DNA from: Defluviitaleaceae bacterium | GTDB lineage: Bacteria > Bacillota > Clostridia > Lachnospirales > WQUN01 | Assembly: GCA_009781725.1 (NCBI GenBank) | Contig: WQVF01000006.1 | Location: 1 to 64,000 of the forward strand | Reading direction: 5' to 3' | DNA length: 64,000 nt | In this document: positions 61,614 through 64,000 of the stretch, piece after piece | Numbering within the stretch: position 1 is the first letter of the stretch | How the letters are laid out: the number at the start of each line of letters is the position of its first letter | The notes under the pieces: generated by a model | Databases searched by the model: none | What the model was told of the DNA's origin: nothing | What the model saw: only the letters and a program-made list of their open reading frames with translations | Program-made: the position numbers and the translations under genes

Positions 61614-63043
61614 AGCTGCTAATAATTGACGACGAGCCCCTGGTACGCCAGGGACTAAAAAAATTGATTCCGTGGAAAAAACATGGCATCGAGATATGTG
61701 GAGAAGCTGCGAACGGCATACAAGGCTTACAGTTAATAATGGAGATAACACCTGATATTGTGCTACTGGATATACGTATGCCCGGCATGGACGGCCTTGA
61801 GACAGCAAAAAAAGCCCGAGAGGGTGGCTATACAGGGAAGTTCATTATTCTAAGCGGATACACGGATTTTGAATACGCAAAAAAGGCCATCGCATTAGGG
61901 GTTAGTGATTTTTTGGTAAAACCTGTAGATGAAGACGAGCTTCTCGCCGCCATGGAAAAAGCAGTCAAGGACTTAGAAAACGATAGAATTATGTTGGCAT
62001 ATAAAACCGATGATATCTTAGAGCTAAAGCGGAAGATATTTGGGGATTTATGCGAGGGCAAGCTTAAATGGAATCCAAGCATTGGGCAAATAACCGGTAT
62101 AGCAAGTGACAAAGGCCATTACGAACTTGTACTAATACAAGGGAATACAGGAAAGTTGTATCAAGAAATAATGACCACGGTGGACAGTTGCGATGTTACG
62201 TTGATTCAGGGTAAGCAAAGCATAATGAAATTCCATAGAGAATTGGGAAAACATCATGACGAAGACAAAACTGCTTTGTTCTTTTTAAGTGGAATACGGG
62301 ATGTTTTCAGCGACAGAATGATTAACGAGCTATATTCCCAAGCAAGGGCCACCTGGCGCAAACTTTTTCAATTGCGCACTCCCGGCAGATATGTTTACCA
62401 ACACACTCACAACCAGAAAACCAATCTGCCGGATACAAAAGAATCCAGTCATATGATTTGTGTTTGCATAAAAAACGGGGACAACATTAAATCCCCAATG
62501 ACAGCACTTGCAACCCAATTATGTGACGCAGATGCAAACAAAGATGAAATTGTAGGCATCCTGCAAGAAATTTATATCAATGTGGTTTCCTATTTTACCA
62601 AAGAGCAAAAAATCAAAGTAAGTGGCCCACTACTAAACTTGCCCCATTCGGATTCGCTGTCGGAATACTGTACCAACATGGAAGATGAATTTACCAAGAT
62701 TATGGCAGCATTACATGACCGGCCGTTTGAAGACATTGCTACACAGATATGTAAAATAATAGAAGCTGAGTTCCACCAGCCTTTAAAGCTCAAGACGCTA
62801 GCAGAAAAACTAGGTTATAACCCTGCATACCTGGGCAAGGTGTTAAAACAGGCTACTGGCCTCACATTCAATGAGTATCTTGATAAAACCAGGATTGCAC
62901 ATGCCAAGGTATTACTTGAGAATAATATCTCCATAACCAGTGTCGCAAAAAAATGCGGGTATCAATCATTGGATTACTTCACCAGTGTATATAAGAAGCA
63001 TGAGGGATGTACCCCTTCGGCTTACAGGAATCGATTACACTAA
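61610..63043 (+). CDS. YesN/AraC-type response regulator
   Basis: A 477-residue regulator with a receiver domain (LIIDDEPLVRQGL; phosphoacceptor Asp in IVLLDIRMPGMDG; FLVKPVDEDEL) and a C-terminal AraC HTH pair (LGYNPAYLGKVLKQATGLTFNEYLDKTRIAHAKVLLENNISITSVAKKCGYQSLDYFTSVYKKHEGCTPSAYRN). The middle 230 residues are a variable linker domain. GTG 61610 overlaps the kinase stop, after GGGAGGTGAA. It probably controls the following carbohydrate gene. Confidence 0.93.
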   Translation: MKLLIIDDEPLVRQGLKKLIPWKKHGIEICGEAANGIQGLQLIMEITPDIVLLDIRMPGMDGLETAKKAREGGYTGKFIILSGYTDFEYAKKAIALGVSDFLVKPVDEDELLAAMEKAVKDLENDRIMLAYKTDDILELKRKIFGDLCEGKLKWNPSIGQITGIASDKGHYELVLIQGNTGKLYQEIMTTVDSCDVTLIQGKQSIMKFHRELGKHHDEDKTALFFLSGIRDVFSDRMINELYSQARATWRKLFQLRTPGRYVYQHTHNQKTNLPDTKESSHMICVCIKNGDNIKSPMTALATQLCDADANKDEIVGILQEIYINVVSYFTKEQKIKVSGPLLNLPHSDSLSEYCTNMEDEFTKIMAALHDRPFEDIATQICKIIEAEFHQPLKLKTLAEKLGYNPAYLGKVLKQATGLTFNEYLDKTRIAHAKVLLENNISITSVAKKCGYQSLDYFTSVYKKHEGCTPSAYRNRLH

Positions 63044-63104
63044 TTATTAAAGGTAAATTCCCTGTTTTGCCGGGTACACATATTTTTTTTGGTCAACAAT
63101 AATT

Positions 63105-63129
63105 AGGTTGCTTCCCATGGAGGCAACTT
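63105..63129. terminator. hairpin upstream of the partial gene
   Basis: AGGTTGCTTCC pairs with GGAGGCAACTT around CATG-type loop. It follows the regulator gene by about 60 bp and is followed by TTATTTTATTT. It may be the regulator's terminator. Confidence 0.5.
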
Positions 63130-63150
63130 ATTTTATTTGGAGGCGATTTC

Positions 63151-64000
63151 ATGAATTGTGAGTACAGAGCAGGAGATTATGTTCTGGAGTTTGACAATAA
63201 CACAGGCCGGTGGGTTTCTTTAGCTTACAAAGGAAAGCAAATTCTATCCGGCGGAAATATGCTTTCGAATGTTGCGTTGAAAATTGACGGTGTCACTACC
63301 CTCACCCGCACCCAATACCATATGCATAATGTGTTTGACTCTACTTCCATAGCGCAGGACCTAAAACCAGTATCCATTGCGGGTGGAGAATCTTCATTCA
63401 TAATAGAACTGGAGGGCACCGGCTGGAAGGTTATTGAAAAATTTTCTTATAATGTCGCCGCCGATAGACTAGAACGCCGATTCACCATTACAAACAACAC
63501 AAAAAAAACCGCCCTGCTGCGCAATATTACTATCCGTACTCCAGTTATGGCTGATATGAATAACGGCATAATCGAAATGCCTGGTTATCCAGATATCCTA
63601 GGCCTAAAATGCACAAAAATCCCCATGGGACGTTACGAGGCTCTGCCCCTTACCGCCGAAACTCAGGAACCATCCTGGCGGCCCGGCCTCCTTGGAGCTG
63701 TACTACCCCATGTGCATATGAGCGCATGGGCTTTTGCGGAACTGCCTACTTTTTGGCAGATACTCAAAGGAGATAAAGGGGTATGGTTTGAGCATTTATG
63801 GGAATGCCCTGCCAGACTTCATGAGGGCGAAGCCTTAGAGCTTGGGACCCAGTACTTCAAATGTGGCACAGAGGAGTTTAAAGAAAGTCTTGGGTCTATG
63901 CATGATTTTTGGGATGAGGTAGGAGTTGTAACAAATACCCCTACACCCACTTGGGCAAAAGAGGCAACTATTTATGAGGTGCTAATCGGTGCAAAGCATT
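63151..64000 (+). CDS. probable carbohydrate-active enzyme, partial
   Basis: An open frame starts at ATG 63151 after TGGAGGCG and runs 283 codons to the window edge without a stop. The visible part is beta-rich, as in an N-terminal beta-sandwich of glycoside hydrolases (WVSLAYKGKQILSGG, FIIELEGTGWKVIEKFSY, LERRFTITNNTKKTALLRNITIRTPV). Near residue 270 it has PTWAKEATIYEVLIG, reminiscent of the start of amylase-type catalytic barrels. No catalytic residues are visible. YesM/YesN immediately upstream supports a sugar-linked role. Confidence 0.75.
   Translation, partial: MNCEYRAGDYVLEFDNNTGRWVSLAYKGKQILSGGNMLSNVALKIDGVTTLTRTQYHMHNVFDSTSIAQDLKPVSIAGGESSFIIELEGTGWKVIEKFSYNVAADRLERRFTITNNTKKTALLRNITIRTPVMADMNNGIIEMPGYPDILGLKCTKIPMGRYEALPLTAETQEPSWRPGLLGAVLPHVHMSAWAFAELPTFWQILKGDKGVWFEHLWECPARLHEGEALELGTQYFKCGTEEFKESLGSMHDFWDEVGVVTNTPTPTWAKEATIYEVLIGAKH

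Noticed and set aside
1-64000. tRNA, rRNA, T-box or known riboswitch
   Set aside because: No cloverleaf, T-box sequence or recognisable aptamer was seen by eye; a covariance search (Infernal) would be needed to exclude them.

Overview
The window reads as a chromosomal segment of a Gram-positive, low-to-medium GC Firmicute, most likely class Clostridia. The evidence is the LolA-like lipoprotein/alr/mazF gene order, lepA followed by hemW, a Bacillus-type LexA box at lexA, DivIVA, an RF2 gene with a programmed frameshift, strong AGGAGG ribosome binding sites, TTG/GTG starts and YesM/YesN-type signalling. No outer-membrane genes, rRNA or tRNA were seen. The genus cannot be named from this sequence.

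Layout. 0-9.3 kb: a TIM-barrel sugar isomerase-like protein, then lipoprotein-alr-mazF, a YdcF-like protein, a repeat-rich surface protein, and a VanY carboxypeptidase with a VanR/VanS-like two-component pair. 9.4-16.0 kb: an AT-rich island that is the main discovery candidate. It holds a 29-residue precursor peptide with a PqqA-like W-x-K-P-x-F leader motif, radical SAM/SPASM enzyme 1, a PqqD-like peptide-binding protein, radical SAM/SPASM enzyme 2, a HExxH putative peptidase, an MFS exporter and an APH-fold kinase. Together they look like a complete pathway for an undescribed ribosomally made, radically modified peptide (RiPP). The island lies between intact galE and a decayed galE 3' fragment.

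16-25 kb: galE and an N-acetylhexosamine-kinase-like gene, another radical SAM gene next to a 42-residue Arg/His/aromatic peptide, a membrane protein joining a degenerate JAMM/MPN domain to LysM, a small histidine kinase, an 84-bp tandem repeat, an AI-2E family permease and housekeeping enzymes. 25-39 kb: trmB, thymidylate synthase, lepA, hemW, glmM, an XRE regulator and a two-gene ABC exporter. 40-49 kb: a long minus-strand run with a nucleotidyltransferase, RluA, prfB (+1 frameshift), secA and a two-component pair, then lexA. 49-57 kb: tldD/tldE, ogt, an orphan MetI-like permease, a TPR protein, a tyrosine recombinase and DivIVA. 57-64 kb: two secreted stalk-domain proteins, a YesM/YesN pair and the start of a probable carbohydrate-active protein.

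Short palindromic repeats of at least three families (A/B about 104-111 bp, C 78 bp, and CGTCATCCCGG palindromes) are scattered through the window. Three different genes have their last codons and stop inside such elements. All starts, motifs and hairpins were read by eye; no searches were run.
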